This document shows, piece by piece, positions 5,147 through 5,431 of a stretch of 5,431 nucleotides of DNA (position 1 is its first letter; every line of letters begins with the position of its first letter). The DNA comes from DAOTTW01 sp034437615 (lineage in GTDB: Bacteria; Chloroflexota; Anaerolineae; Aggregatilineales; Phototrophicaceae), in NCBI GenBank assembly GCA_034437615.1, contig DAOTTW010000429.1, positions 1 through 5,431 on the forward strand, in the 5' to 3' direction. The position numbers were made by a program, and so were the translations under genes. The notes beneath the pieces are model-generated. The model was given only the letters and a program-made list of their open reading frames with translations, ran no database searches and was not told the DNA's origin.

Positions 5147-5431
5147 TTATGCTCCATAGCTGACGCGGCGGCCACTGGTGCGGAACTGCCAGAGGGTCAC
5201 GGCGATCACAATCAAGAACAGAATGATAGATTGCGCTGCTGCACGCCCTAAATCCTTATTTTGGATGCCGACGCGGTAAATCTCGTAGATGGCGACAGAG
5301 GTCGCGCCTGCGGGTGCGCCCTTCGTCAGGTAATCAATCGTGCCGAAGATGCTGAAGAAGGCGTAGGTCAGGTTCGTGATAATCAGGAAGAACGTGATCG
5401 GCGACAGCGATGGCAACACGACATTGGCGAA
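5147..5431 (-). CDS. ugpA: ABC importer permease, UgpA family (3' end only)
   Basis: The last 94 codons of the partner permease; the frame is open to the window edge and begins upstream of it. It reads ANVVLPSLSPITFFLIITNL, then AFFSIFGTIDYLTKGAP and AAQSIILFLIVIAVTLWQFR. This matches the region after the EAA loop of UgpA, with two membrane helices. UgpA and UgpE form the heterodimeric membrane channel. The TAA stop at 5147-5149 lies four bases before the chosen ugpE ATG, so the two are co-transcribed and probably translationally coupled. An apparent GTG start at 5419 is an internal Val codon. Confidence 0.9.
   Translation of the reverse strand, partial: FANVVLPSLSPITFFLIITNLTYAFFSIFGTIDYLTKGAPAGATSVAIYEIYRVGIQNKDLGRAAAQSIILFLIVIAVTLWQFRTSGRRVSYGA

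Overview
This window looks like ordinary bacterial chromosome of moderate GC content. It carries seven protein-coding regions, one of them partial and one fused to the remains of a broken gene. Several features suggest Chloroflexota, perhaps the Anaerolineae, but this is inference from memory of homologues, not a search. They are the PCCIGDVV signature of the family 9 glycosyltransferase, the CBS-protein linker with SIWELNYL, and a secreted acidic protein with a paired-cysteine N-terminus. There is no rRNA, tRNA, CRISPR array or transposase that I can see.

Layout. From the left edge to 1242, two small CBS-domain proteins lie on the minus strand (805-1242, then 118-675, 129 bases apart). A stem-loop overlaps the stop codon of the second. 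A 400-base divergent spacer (1243-1642) follows. It holds a near-consensus sigma-70 promoter reading right, then an 8-bp hairpin with a GNRA tetraloop at the predicted 5' end of the mRNA. This promoter drives a secreted, extremely acidic protein (1643-2626, plus strand). A 142-base convergent spacer holds three inverted repeats. Two of them look like an intergenic palindromic repeat, and the third is a likely shared terminator.

From 2769 to the right edge all genes are on the minus strand and read as one tight unit. In transcription order they are the 3' end of ugpA, ugpE, a degenerate hicA/hicB toxin-antitoxin module, and a family 9 (heptosyltransferase-like) glycosyltransferase. The gaps are 4 bases, 2 bases and a one-base TAATG overlap, so translation is probably coupled. 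UgpA and UgpE are the two membrane subunits of an sn-glycerol-3-phosphate or sugar ABC importer. Their binding protein and ATPase would lie off the window or elsewhere.

The most notable observation is the hic module. The hicA toxin has lost its middle, including the region that normally carries the catalytic histidine. Its 3' end is also out of frame by what looks like one missing base, so the remnant reads straight into an intact hicB antitoxin domain. The old hicA reading frame can still be followed to its stop codon. I found no convincing new multi-gene system. The window is mostly recognisable genes with this one decaying module inside an operon.
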